NCBI GenBank assembly: GCA_921293015.1 | Contig: OV121096.1 | Location: 21,587,729 to 21,651,728, forward strand | Length of the DNA stretch: 64,000 nt | Source: Phorcus lineatus | Taxonomy: Eukaryota; Mollusca; Gastropoda; Trochida; Trochidae | Reading direction: 5' to 3' | Made by a program: the position numbers and the translations under genes | In this document: in pieces, positions 34,939-48,200 of the stretch | Numbering within the stretch: the first letter of the stretch is position 1 | Layout: every line of letters starts with the position of its first letter | The notes under the pieces: generated by a model | Told to the model about the DNA's origin: nothing | Databases searched by the model: none | The model's input: the letters and a program-made list of their open reading frames with translations, nothing else

Positions 34939-35602
34939 CCTTGATGATGCGATGGTTAGCAGGCGGGCGGTACTGATAACCTTGATGCTGTGATGGTTAG
35001 CAGGCGGGCGGTACTGATAACCATGTTGCGGTGATGTTATCACGCGGGCTGTACTGATAACCATGTTGCGGTGATGTTATCACGCGGGCTGTACTGATAA
35101 CCATGTTGCGGTGATGTTATCACGCGGGCTGTACTGATAACCATGTTGCGGTGATGTTATCACGCGGGCTGTACTGATAACCATGTTGCGGTGATGTTAT
35201 CACGCGGGCTGTACTGATAACCATGTTGCGGTGATGTTATCACGCGGGCTGTACTGATAACCATGTTGCGGTGATGTTATCACGCGGTCTGTATTGGTAC
35301 TCTTGATGATGCAATGGTTAGAAGGAGAGCTGTACTGATAACCTTGATGCTGTGATGGTAGGCAGGAGGGCGGTACTGATAATCCTGATGATGTGGTGTT
35401 TAGCAGGCGAGCTGTACTGATAACCTTGATGCTGTGATGGTAGGCAGGAGGGCTGTACTGATAAACTTGATGATGTTATGTTGTCAGGCGGGCTGTACTG
35501 ATAACCTTGATGTTGTGATGGTTAGCAGGAGAGCTGTACTGACAACCTTGATGCTGTGATGGTTAGCAGGAGAGCTGTGCTGATAACCTTGATGCTGTGA
35601 TG
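34939..35602. repeat. 40-bp minisatellite, about 16 units
   Basis: The consensus unit includes 'GTACTGATAACC', 'TTGATGCTGTGATGG' and 'AGCAGGCGGGC'. Six consecutive 40-bp units at 35021-35260 are identical ('CCATGTTGCGGTGATGTTAT' plus 'CACGCGGGCT' and 'GTACTGATAA'); the flanking units are diverged. Identical inner units with varied outer ones indicate recent expansion of a single variant. Copy number may be underestimated if the assembly collapsed it. Confidence 0.97.
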
Positions 35603-36949
35603 TAAGTTTACATTTAAGTAACATTTTGTATCTGAGTAATTTTGTTTCTTTACAAAGAACATTATTTGCGTTAGGTTAGGCCAATGGTATCTCAATATCT
35701 CAAAGTTTTGAGAATATAAACTAATCTTTTGAGAGTTGAGTTCAACTTCATTCTTTTTCCTAGACGGATCGTTTTAAATAAAATGTTAGTGTGAAAGGCT
35801 CAAAATATCTAAAGGTGAAATCATCTATGTTAAACTTAAGCTCAAAAGCAGTGCAGAGTAAATATAGTAATATTAAATAAAGATATATATAAATAAAGGA
35901 TAAATCCGGTAAAGGAGTGTTATTCATTTGATGTCATGTCCCTTTATCCTTGTAGTCACATACAGGAAACATTCTTCCTTTTATATTTATCCATTTTGAA
36001 TCAATGTATCACTTCAAATTCAATACAATGACAATATGTTCATTAAGACCACACCTTGAGAGAAAGGTGCCTGAAATCTGAAACTTCCATGCGGTCATGT
36101 TTATATCAAAAATGAAAAATGACATAACTTTTAGATGTATCTTGATATACGACTAAAATATTGCTCCGATATCAACACATCGGTAGAATAATGACTTCAC
36201 ATAATGCTAGGTCCATTGTTTATTCTATCTGAATTATTTCTTTGCTGTTATTTTGCTTTAGCAGACGAAGGACTCCATCATATCGGACTAACAGATTAAA
36301 GTATGTAATTATTTGAAGTAAACTTTAACCCTGGGTCACATCATGAAAAGAATTGATAACGGGGATGTTGGACAAATTCCGATTAATAGATGAAACACAC
36401 CAATTGTTTTGTGTGTATCAATCATTCCAAAGTGAAATGATTTCATCTTTTAGTTTTGTATCCACTTAAGGACGCTGTTTGTCTAGCTTTTCGGAAGGAG
36501 TGTATATATTATCTTTTGCTATTTACAATTTGTCTGTGATTTGTGGTTTGTTAAGTATTCGCAGTCATTCGAATTCTTCATACATGGCATGTAAGAAATT
36601 ACACAGATATTGAGAAACAAATCCAAATTCCAAAAGAGACTGCTTTTATTTCTAATCTAGCATAAGCAGTTTAAATCGTTCAAGAAAATAATGTCTTTGT
36701 TTATTTAGCAAAGAATCCAATCTTAAATATTCAATCACTAACTCGTTGGCATTATAATCGCCATATATGGCTATGGCACAATTACTTAAATATCAGCATC
36801 TTCATTGGAATCACTAGCATACATTTATGCACTCATGGTATAAACACTGTATGATTTGAGCTCTCTCATCATTTTGTTTATGATGTACGCTTATAACAAG
36901 AATCATCTTAAACTTACTATTTGCAAAGAAATTCCTCAAGAACATACTG

Positions 36950-37215
36950 ACGACAGAGAGAACAGACAGCCAACTAAGTGATCAGCAAACGATTTATTTA
37001 CAATGTGTACAGAAGTAAGATTGTGCTGTAAGTATTGCTGGATGTGAGAGGCCAAAGGTCACTGAAATCCATCACTCAGCATTACATCTAAACTGGTTAA
37101 TAAACTTTGATGCGTGAGATTGAACCGCAATAGTAAAATAAAATTTTATTCTGATGTAAAATGTGTGCTAATCTATACAGAAGACTTGTGAGCTTCCTTA
37201 ATATCCATTGAGAGT
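36950..37215. repeat. Third block of the second series
   Basis: 'TATTGCTGGATGTGAGAGGC', 'GGTCACTGAAATCCATCACT' and 'TAATATCCATTGAGAGTATT' align in order with 28600-28810. Confidence 0.65.
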
Positions 37216-39828
37216 ATTTCATGCTATAATGCATTGTGTTCATCCGATGAGTAATGATATTCCTTTACAGAATGATAGAACGTCCTTGTATGGAACAACA
37301 GAGACGTGAAAAATTGCATACTACATTGAAATTGCATCTCGAATACCAAAATTACATACAACGAATAAATCATAATTTTCTTCAATGCCTACTCTTTTGC
37401 GTTTTATGATTTATGATTTTTATTGAACAGAAAAGATGAAACAAAAATGAATGCAATCAAAAGCATTTGTTGTATTTTAAACTGACAACGTCTACGAATG
37501 GTCAATTTATTCTAATCAGTGATTGACTCGCCAGATCGAAAGAAATAAGTAAGAATTCGTTAAAACTGCTTCAGTTTATCACTGATAATTTCACATTCTT
37601 TTTCAAATACGCCTTCATTCCAAAATTTGTCAACGGTGCATAAAGCTATATAATATAGTACACATATTCATACATCCTATAGATCTCCTGTATATACAGT
37701 TTGTTTGCAAATGCCAATGTGATAAATATGAATGTGAAATAAGTGCTCGAGGTAACAACAGTAAGATACTCATCTTGTACACAACTCAACTAAATCACAC
37801 ATAAACACGGAAAACAATATAAAAATCAATGTATTGATATTTCAAATCAGCGGCATGGCTTTGTCTCATGGAAATGAAGTCATTTCCGCTAGTCGATTAC
37901 CACAACACACATAATAAATAAGTGTATCTACATTGGTCGCTGTAACCATATTCAAGATCATGTTGATCACTTCAATCAATTCAAGCATATATGACTACTG
38001 TTTATATTGAGTCCTTGAAAGACGAACTGCAAGTAACAAGATGGAAACTCTTGTCTTTAACAAAAGCATAACAAGAAAGTATTCATAAGACACGTTGACA
38101 GGAAATGGACAGTGGTGTGGGTTTTCTAACTTCAGTAAAATACAGCTGCATATTAAAAGTTTGTTCACATACTACTGTATCTTAGTGCAAATATCATATA
38201 ATTTATGTTAAATTAACTTCAGCAGAACTGACAAAGGATCTCCAATTGTCAATGTGTAAAATAGCCTTCCTTTAACACATTGTTGGATTCTCTAGTCTCT
38301 TGCGCAAAAATAGAATTTTGTCATTATTAACTGGACAGAAGACGTCACAGTTTCGAAATTCCGATTTCCTTAAATTTTGATTAAAATATTCCGTTTCGAC
38401 TCTCTGAGAAATAAATCAACAAAATCATATTGAGTTTATACAAACGAACACTCATGACATGTGTTTAAAGATGTTGGTCACTTATTATGATTATTATTAC
38501 TGTTTTCGAAAAACTATTACGGTTAACTGTTTGGTGTGGCATGCGATTGCGTTAAGTTGCAATGGATTTTCACTTCTGGATTGAAAATTCAACAATCATC
38601 CGTTTGCTTTTTGCAATGCTACGATGCCTCAAATACATGCCAAATTACATGATATTTGCACTAGGATACGCAGGTATATGAACAAACTTATGGTATGCAG
38701 CTGTAATAAGGTATGTTTTGATAGCAGATAACCTACAAGGCATGTATCTATGACTTATTTTGAAGTTCCTTCCATGTCTTATATTTTAGCACAGGAAAAC
38801 GAATGTGTACAGGTGTTGAAATAAGCATTTCGTTGTTTGGCTACAAGGCACTTTCTTCAATCTAAGCACTTGTCTTAGCATGTCATCTGCTGCTAACGAC
38901 AGGCCTACCAATTACTGTATCAAGAAGATAATCATATTATAATAAAACTTATATCACTCTTTACTCTAATTGTGTCAGAATATTCTAATTTTCCTTTGTT
39001 TAAAAACTGTTTTAGCATAACATTAATTGTGATCATAACTTATATAAATAAGGTTACAGCGATTAAACTGAATTCTAACATCAAACACTCTGTGGGGCAT
39101 ACAACGTATAGAGTTCCCTCCCTTGTACCAGAGACAAAAATCAGGTGATACGGAATGATTCTTCCACATATTCCATGCTAAAGAACACAACGCGTTCCAA
39201 AAGACCCTAGGACTCGTGGGCTATATACAATTTGCTGAAAGACACATTTCTGCATGGGGGTGCGGTGCACCTGATAGTAATAAACTATTCAAACTTCATC
39301 TAATAAAATGCTTTTTACATATCTTTTGGAACTATATACATTAGGTCAACGAATAATAACAACCAGGTGATACTGTAAACGTTGTGAACACATTAAGTGG
39401 TCATCTTCGTCTTCTCCACATGATTTGTACCCCTACTATCGACCCTGGTTTCTTTCTGAGCGTTCATGGTCCACGACTCTTGATTACGAGTCATATGAAG
39501 GATTTCCACTCAAAAGCTTCCAGTTTTCTCTGATGTCATTCTTCCTTCTAAACGCCCAGTGATCAAACCAGATCCATACTGGTCCTGTCCAATCCGTCTG
39601 GTTTGGAGCCAGTTTATATTTTTGGAGACAAGACAGGGAACTGGAGGTACAAGGATACCCCTATGCGTTATCAGACCTCTTCCAACATGTGTGAAATCTT
39701 TTAACAATTCCCAATACGCATCCAATGTATACAACTGCAGACCCATAGGGAATTAATAAGGAAAAGCTATTGCATTGGTCGAAGGACCATATCTAGTAAA
39801 AGGTCATGCCTATATCACCAGGATATGT

Positions 39829-40100
39829 TCACAGATTGCCTCTGCCGTCACTGGTTCCAATGCCATTCATTTCTATTTGCTTCTTGTCTTTGCATTCTTT
39901 TATTTCATCACAGTCAGACTTGTCTGGGCTTAGCGAGTCTTCTTCTTCGATGGTTGGAACAAGGCTACCGCGCATGCGTGCCTCAGAGAGATTGGAGAAG
40001 GAAGGGCGAGGGGACAACCTTGGAAAGTCCTTCCGGTCATCGAGAAGTATCACAGAAGCATTGTCTATCTTGATCTTGCATTTGCTTTTCCCCGCTTTAT
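39829..40100 (-). CDS. HVCN1-like: Proton channel exon 8: acidic C-terminal tail and stop
   Basis: The acceptor 'CTACTACTTCAG' opens 89 codons ending in TGA at 39829-39831. The tail is hydrophilic: basic 'KAGKSKCKIKIDNA', then 'PRLSPRPSFSNLSEARMRGS', an acidic 'PTIEEEDSLSPDKSDCDE' and 'NGIGTSDGRGNL'. Several Ser-Pro sites could be phosphorylated. Human Hv1 ends soon after the coiled coil, so this tail is extra. The alternative is that the exon belongs to another transcript, but the phase match with exon 7 and the strong acceptor favour this model. Confidence 0.68.
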
Positions 40101-43100
40101 CTGAAGTAGTAGAGATTTCAAACATAATTTGTATGCAAAAACATTTTTCCTTAATTCTGGCTATTGTGATCCAAGATCATATAAATAATTTTTTCGGAGC
40201 CGATCATAATACTGATCGGCTATCTCTTTATTCCCTTATGCGAAAAATATGACTTACTCAAATATTTCATCATACTTGTTAAAAATGTTAATCGATACTT
40301 TATGGACATAGGCGCTTCTGTGATAAAATCTTTTCTAATTCCTGTGAATTTGCTAGCATGTTTTAAACGTGGAGATGCTTGAACTCACTGGCTACATATT
40401 CGTCAATACGCAGGAGTTGTTCAACTCTCCACTCATCCACACCCTCCGAGATGCATAGTTTCCGTAATGCATTACACTGAGCCTACAATAAAAACACAAT
40501 GTCCTGCTTTACAAAGTATAAAGAGAATCACAAGTGAAAGGAATCTGCAATCAATTACTTCTATCTATGATCATGAAGTTGTTACTGTTTAAAGAGCCAC
40601 TCCGTGAGTTGATGGAGTCACATATGCCAAACTTAATCAATGGTATCATTTGATCACGAAGTATCGACTGTTACCAAAAAGATTCATTTTAAAACTAATT
40701 AGTTTTGTACAGTGACAATACGAAGATAGAAAGTCTCAATTATGATCGAAAACCTGGAGAGTTATCTAAAGCCCCCAGGAGGTCAGTTTGGAGTTGATAG
40801 TGTTTGTTATGTCATATAACTAGTATCCATGTACATTGAACGTGTATAATCTCCGCATCTGTGTATTTATAAGGCTGTTTTTAGATTTCCATCGAAAAAC
40901 AGTATTCGTCATATTTTTGTCCTTTGGAGAGGAAAAGTTAAGATGTTTTGAATTTATATCATCACATATGACATTTAGGTTCGTATCAAAGCCAAATAAT
41001 ATGTTATGAAAATCACGGACTGGCTCTTTAAATAAAAGCAATTAGATTGCGGTTTTATTTGGAATATCATTTAAGCTGCTGAAAAAAGTTCTTATTTATA
41101 TCATATTTTTTTTAAATTGTCACCATTTCTTAAGATAATGCTTTACACATAAAACCTTTAGATCAATAGGTTAACACTTCATGTCTACACTACATACACA
41201 AAGTAAAGATATATGAGTGTCCATGACTTACTATGTTCACGACACGAGTGCTTAATATTAGTTTTACCCGAGCGTAAGCGAGGGACATAATGCCGTAAGG
41301 CACGAGTGTCGTTAACATAATAGTAGTATGTCATGGGCACGAGTATGATATTCTGTTTATGACGGAAATCAAAGACACTTATCAAAATCAACATCTATAT
41401 ATATAGGCATAAGCGCATTTGGAACACAACGTTATAGGCGAACTGTGACGTCAAAGCATGGTTTTTGTCACAATAAAAAAGTGATATTTTGCCCTAGGGC
41501 ATCGTATGCAAAATATGATCCCCGATATGATTGCCCTCGTAGGTAATAAGTGATACTCCGTAGACAATACCGAAAAGAGTACAAATTTATAATTTAAGAT
41601 TTAAATAATTTTGCACAGAAATATTAATTAAAACAGTTTCGGCAAAATTTCGACAAAAATAGTTAACATTGGTTAACATTATGACATACATCATGTTATT
41701 TTGAAATACTAAACATTTTATAAGAAAATTAAACGTTTCTATTTTGTTTACATTTTGGACCACACCTTGCCAAATGTAATCTTATACGAATATGAATTTC
41801 ATATCTTTGTATGTGATGAAAAAATAAGATGGCTTATAATGTCAAACGTTAGCCAACACCCTAATATCAGGATATTTGCACCAAACAGTGTGAAAATATT
41901 TTATTCGGCAGGTGTATAGTCCAGTTGGTTCCAAAAATCAACCTTTTATCAGCTTTGAAGGATAATACACACACTTTAAATGATGTAAATAAGTTTTCAA
42001 AATTACGTTTGAGTCACCGGCGCGCGTCATTGTCCGGTTTTCGATCTTAAATCCAAATATAAACTATTTATTGTCACTATATCGAAATGATAAGCATTCT
42101 AATGGCAATTTTCAGAACGATCAGTTTTTCTCGGTGAAATAACGTAACTCATGAGGTTTTAAAGATTTAACTCGAACAACATACCCTTTGTCCCAAAATT
42201 TTAAAGCAAGATGAGCTAGATATTTAAACTTAAAACAAATACAAAAATTGCTTGTGAAAAATATTTTACATGTGGAAAAGTTTAATAAACTTACCTTAAA
42301 TATTTGCAATTTGACCTCTGCATCTCGGAGGCTATTCTGAATTTTTTTCTTTCTGCTATAAACAAGCTTCAGTCGGAAATGTTCGTGGTCTTTCACGGCC
42401 ACAACCAAACCTAGGAACAAGTATAAAGGTCATAGCTAACATCAATACAGTAATCACTTTAGGGCATATTCCGGGGACTCTTTAAAAATCAACATGTAAG
42501 AAGCTGTTTCTAATTAACAGGGCAGAAGACCAATGGATGCAGAACTATTCTTATTTCTATGTGTAACAATTCCTTTTTGAAGAAAAAACAACTTATTTAT
42601 ATTTGATCATAAAATATAGAGTTTGATAAATGTGTGTTCATTGATGTGTATATAAGACCTTAAAACAAACTTTTAAAGATGATTCTGCTACATTTATCCA
42701 TCCTCAATAATCGCTGAATGTCTTCAAGGGACTTTTCTAATATTGTACAGTTGATAAACATCTTATAAATAATTTAAATCTGTTATTCCTTGTTGAAAGA
42801 GAAGTAACTAAATGATACTATTATAAAAAAGAAAAGGGTTTGGTTTTAGTCGATTTGACCGCGTGGAATATAAAACATTTAACAAACATTTAAACATCTT
42901 GTTACATATATCAAGCCTATTTAGTCAATAATTGTCTTCAAAGGACTTTGTCTCATACTGTATATTGGATATAAAGCAATTGAAATGATTTAAAATCAAG
43001 CAATTGTCTTAGTAAAAGAAAAAGAGGACCAATGGAACCTACATACTTTATATAACTATAGCGAGAAGAGGCAAATACTGTGAATGTAATCAGGGGAATC

Positions 43101-45232
43101 AGATTGATATACCCTATATGCACCTACATATACCACACGGTTTGAAAGTATGAAACACTACTTAAACAAATGCAAAGAGGTGATACACTTATGTTAATGC
43201 AATAATCGTTTCTCTCTATGTACTCTTGTCATTTTTATTAACCTGGATATCATTATACCTAATTATCGGCTTCACGTGTAATTACAGCAGTTCACATGGA
43301 GTGAATCAAACGACTTCCTTACATGATATTTCAACATCAAGGGCTCAGATATCTCAATTAACCCCTTCTAAAAGGGAACTGGCGCGTAATGCATGGTATC
43401 CGAGGAATAAATTATGTTTGCATCAGTGAAGCAGATGTTTGTTTTAAAGTGAAATTTTATGCAATATTGCTATTTAAGAGTTGCTACAACATTTGTTGGC
43501 TATTAAATCGTTTTGTTTCATTTAAACAGGAACTAAGTTTCATACGTCCTATATACAACACTGTGTGCAACTCTGACTTATAATGCTTGTTTTATTTCGG
43601 TATGAAAATATAATTACCTGAGCAAGTTTGCTATGTAACTTGTTTTACAAACTAGTGTGATTTAGTGGATTATCCGAGCGAGAGCGAGAACATATAACAA
43701 ATTTGACATCGCTTATAATTCATTATAAGGGTATTGGAATTGAAATTTAAACAAACCATCACAATTTGGTTTGAGTAGAAGTTGAGAGCACGACAATATG
43801 AAAAACATAACATCACCTATAAATCACCATATGGATAATAAAATCTAAAATGAAATGAACTATCGACATGTGTTCTTAATAAAAGTTTAGAGCACGAAAA
43901 TATTAAACATCGTCTATGTTTTACCAAATGGGTAAAACAAAATCAAGAATTAAATAAAATACCAGCATATGGTATTATCATATCTTTAGTTCAATGAATT
44001 GTATTTATATTTTTCATGGACTTACTGTTGACAACTCGTATAACCCTCCAAGGCAACAGGAAGGCCAATATGAAAACAAAGTCCTGTATCTTGTATCGTG
44101 GGAGACGATTCAAGAAAACCAGATCCACCACAAAAGACACGATGACGATGAAGGCATCAAATACCTGCAAATTCAATACCTTTATTGTTGTAATAGGCAA
44201 TCGTTATTATATCATTTATTGGTAAGACACCTTTTTTCTTAGTCCTTTCAGAAGAGATCTGTTTATGTATGGTTGCATCACACACTACTTAATAATTGGC
44301 GCTTTCGCACCTTGTGAACACCTTTTTCAGATCAATCTCATTAAAATGAGATCTGAAAATCCTTCAGTTTATTGATATTCCCCAACTAGATTGCTTCTTC
44401 GCTATCAAACTAACATATTAAAATAGCCTATCTAAAGTTATGTAGAAAAAAACGAAATTTGAGCGAATGGGTATATTTTATTTCAATAAGATTGCTTTTT
44501 AGCTATGACCTGTTTTATTTATTTGATACTTTTGTGACTGAAATATAAACCTCTTAAAGGATTCGGACATACTCAATGAATATGTTCACAATATCGTCCA
44601 CACATCTAATAAATTTAGTTCAAATATGAACTTCTGCATTACACAGAGGAGTTGAAAGGGGTTTCGTGTCAGATATGATCGACGTTGTGTATTTCCTAAT
44701 GATACCGGTAAATACTAAGATGTTGAAAAAGGAAACAAGGTATTGAGCAATATCTGAATTCTAATTTCAATGTATCCGAGTGTTAAGAATAAGGCACTTA
44801 AAAGGAACAGTAGCACGAGCTTTAAAGAAAGATAAAGCGATCTCAAGAAAACAAAAATAAATGTTACCGAATGTAAGGCTGTGTTCGATTAAAAAACGCT
44901 GTTCAAAACGTAGCATGTTCAGTTAAGCTATAGAAATCCATTTCCCTAACTCATACGATTAAAAGGTGTTCACACAAAAATGGCCGCCAGCTGTTTTTTA
45001 AATTTTTTTAAATATATACTTTCTGGGATGACTACAGAGGGCAAGGTTGAATAATGATATGTTTGACCCTCGGAAGATAATGCATTTGTCATAAAATAAT
45101 GTTTACCGTGAACAATTGGAAAAAAATAAAATTTTCACAAAAGTACTACTATCCCTCTGAAATTGAAGTTGATCAGTTAAAAAACGCAGGAATCTGGTTA
45201 TGTCTTTATCTAATTTGTGTTACTTTGAGGAA

Positions 45233-45292
<60 letters not shown>

Positions 45293-48200
45293 ACAAAATA
45301 TTATATTACCACACTTTTAAATGTTCCCCAAACATATTACATAGAGAAAACGGGAAGCCATGGTTAATCTGGTTTGGCTATTTCAAAGAGTTCTTATTTA
45401 GTTGTTTATACAATAGGAAATAAATCAATATTCAATTAGTTCCGTTAATATGCACACGGAGAAAGCAACACTAATAATATGATTATGATATTTAATGATG
45501 TTACTGTAACTAATAAATAGCTCATATGTTTCTTCCTTTCGAGAATAAAAATGCGTAATAGGTTTTAGGTAATTCAACTTCCATTGATTAATCCATCAGG
45601 TCCATTTAACAGCTGATATGTCTGTATCTTCAGCTTAGAAATCCCAACTGAAATCAATTTTGCACATTTCGGTTTTTAACGATTTGAATTCGGCATGGGT
45701 TACGTTTTGTTAGAACAATATAACCGGGAATCGCAATTAAGATATAAAAAACACATTTAATCATGGAAATATCAATCAACTGAAAAAGATTGTATTACAT
45801 TTCGAATTTGTGGTACATTTTGACGAAAAGTAAACAGGATTCGAACAGGATCTGACAAATGATTATTTCGTTGGAGGAACTGATAGAGTATACAAGAAAT
45901 ACATTTTATGGGCATAAATGTAAGGAGATAAAACTTAAAGAGTTTATTAGTTAAGAAATCTGTATGGGCATAAATGCAAGTATACAAATGACAAAAGAAA
46001 TGTTCAGCGTCGGTAAATAAATCATGTAAACTTTACATAAAAACGTAAAATATGCACATTGAAGCATTTGACCTTTGAGAGCGAAATAATCAAAGCAGGA
46101 TATGATCGAAGATAACTTTTTGCGATTTTTTTCTGCGAATTTGTCCTTCGATTTGTATTGCTAAAATATATATTGTACAAGAAATAATTTTTTCTTTCTC
46201 TTTGGAACTCAAAATATATTGATGAAAATATGCTTTTGGCAATTGTTATCGCTGCAGTTTATAATGACATTATAAGTGAACGAGAAAAATGCATGTAAAA
46301 TTATAAACCTTATAAAAGTAAGATGATAGTTAAAATAATCCTCTGTGATATTGCGATCTTCTTATCATCAAAGCACGAATCACACTTACTTCAAGTTTAC
46401 GATGGCAGAAAGGTGCCCCGACACATACAGCCTTCAGAACCGTCTGAAACCGAAAATGAAATGAATAATAAATAAATGAATAAATAATAAATAAATAACA
46501 CCCATGATATAAACTTCTTTCGCACAGAATGTCAAATCTCTATTACTATCGTGTTAAAGCTTTGCTGCCTTGTTAAAATTTCTATGCCAGTTCTTTAGGG
46601 AATTGTGCCCTTACTTCATAGTTTTAAACAACGAGGTAATTGGAGGTTACTGACAGTCGTTGATAAGGGCACTGTGGTCAAACAACGAATAGTGACCTGT
46701 CAGCAAGGTTTCGATGAGCCGATAAATCAGACTGGCGCTTTATATGCCTTCCCGGAAACTTTGACATTATAAAAGCTATCAGTAGTTTTGTATTAAGATA
46801 GAACGCGTGTTAAATGTCAGTATGTGAAAAGACTTAGTAATTGTTAGAAAATGGAAATAATAAAATCAATAGTAATTATGATTTAATTGCATGTGTTTGT
46901 ACTAACATATTTAGTTGTAAATGTCAAGTACGTGTACTTTAAAATTTGAATTCTGTATTTTAAATATATAATGATCGATAAACTTGAACTACTTATCATT
47001 AAACCTTAACCTAAAGGACTGATTTTTATTTTAAGTCATGAGGTAAAATGAGGTAAGCAGTGTTCATATCGTACTGTCATATCACTTTACAGTCAAATGT
47101 TTTTTAATTTTGATCATAGCAAATGGCATGTATTTTGAAAATGATGATTCCGCTAGAGGAATATTACAATTACATCTAGAATAAGAACATAATCATTACA
47201 AACTTTTCTAATACTTTGAGATCCAAAACAATTGAAACAGATTCTGAAAATAAACATTTCTTTCCTGTATTTAATATTATTCAGGTCATATACAGACATT
47301 ACAGAAGCAGATGATGGTTTTATCGCTAATGATTGCTTTATCTTTTGTAGCCGAAGATGAAATCCATATTGCATATCATTTCCCGATGTATTATTTGTGA
47401 TGATTTACCATTACTTTTCAGTCACAGCAAAAATATAAATGGTCTCAAGTATTTAATGAAATCTGATGATTACATTTTCATGTTTAAAAGATTCTAATAT
47501 AACCTGTTTCGTTAACTAGAAGAAACCCTTTAATGCACATGATTATTTATTTTCATATATGATATATATTTGATGTATTATAATATGGTTCAAATGTCCT
47601 TGGAACATTAAAGCCCTTGAATTGATTATGTACTTATATAATTTTAGATACATATCCGTGGTTAACATCAACAAATGCTATCAAATGACACCACTTTTCA
47701 AACATAAAAATATCAGAAAAGCTTTCAAATCTTTTTAGTACGAAAGTCTATGGTTACATTTTTTACTTTGATCTGGTAACTTGAAATATATAATATATCA
47801 TTTTCACCATAACCGACATTATCATTATCTAAATTATCATCATGATTATTATCTAAAATCCTTATTCAAAACTCTTGATCGAAATGTCGGGTAAAAACTG
47901 TACCTACAGGAAATCTTATATTCCCTTGATGACGATTGCAGGGGCTAACGGGATGGGTGTATTCCATTACTTTCAACTAAGTCAATATACCTACAGGGGA
48001 TGCGGCGTGCCAAGATTTCTCAATATAACAGCCGAGGTGAAATTGCTTCCGATTAGGAAGCTTAACTAGACTTGACCAGATCCCTTTCTATTCGATCTTC
48101 CATCTCATTCATGGTTCGGAATGTGATTTATCACTTGTTCCTACAGCGCTATAAATGAAGAGTTTGGGCAAATACAACCGCTATTTAGCTACTTCTTGAC

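Larger units (their letters stand above)
12694..39828. other. About 27 kb without a supported gene
   Basis: I looked on both strands for exons with splice sites, long open frames and family motifs and found none I can defend. The stretch holds the repeats and transposon remnants listed separately. An uncharacterised frame at 21704-21985 on the plus strand contains 'TQIPNVLEYDKQMYVLSTLL', but the opposite strand is equally open. The part nearest 39828 should include the 3' UTR of the proton channel. Confidence 0.5.

Noticed and set aside
34939-35602. CRISPR-like array
   Set aside because: There are no unique spacers; the units abut as a tandem minisatellite, and the genome is animal.
42299-42420. 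Longer minus-strand frame starting upstream of channel exon 6
   Set aside because: Its first codons lie before the acceptor 'CTTGTTCCTAG' and its start is TTG, not ATG. The spliced frame begins at 42410.
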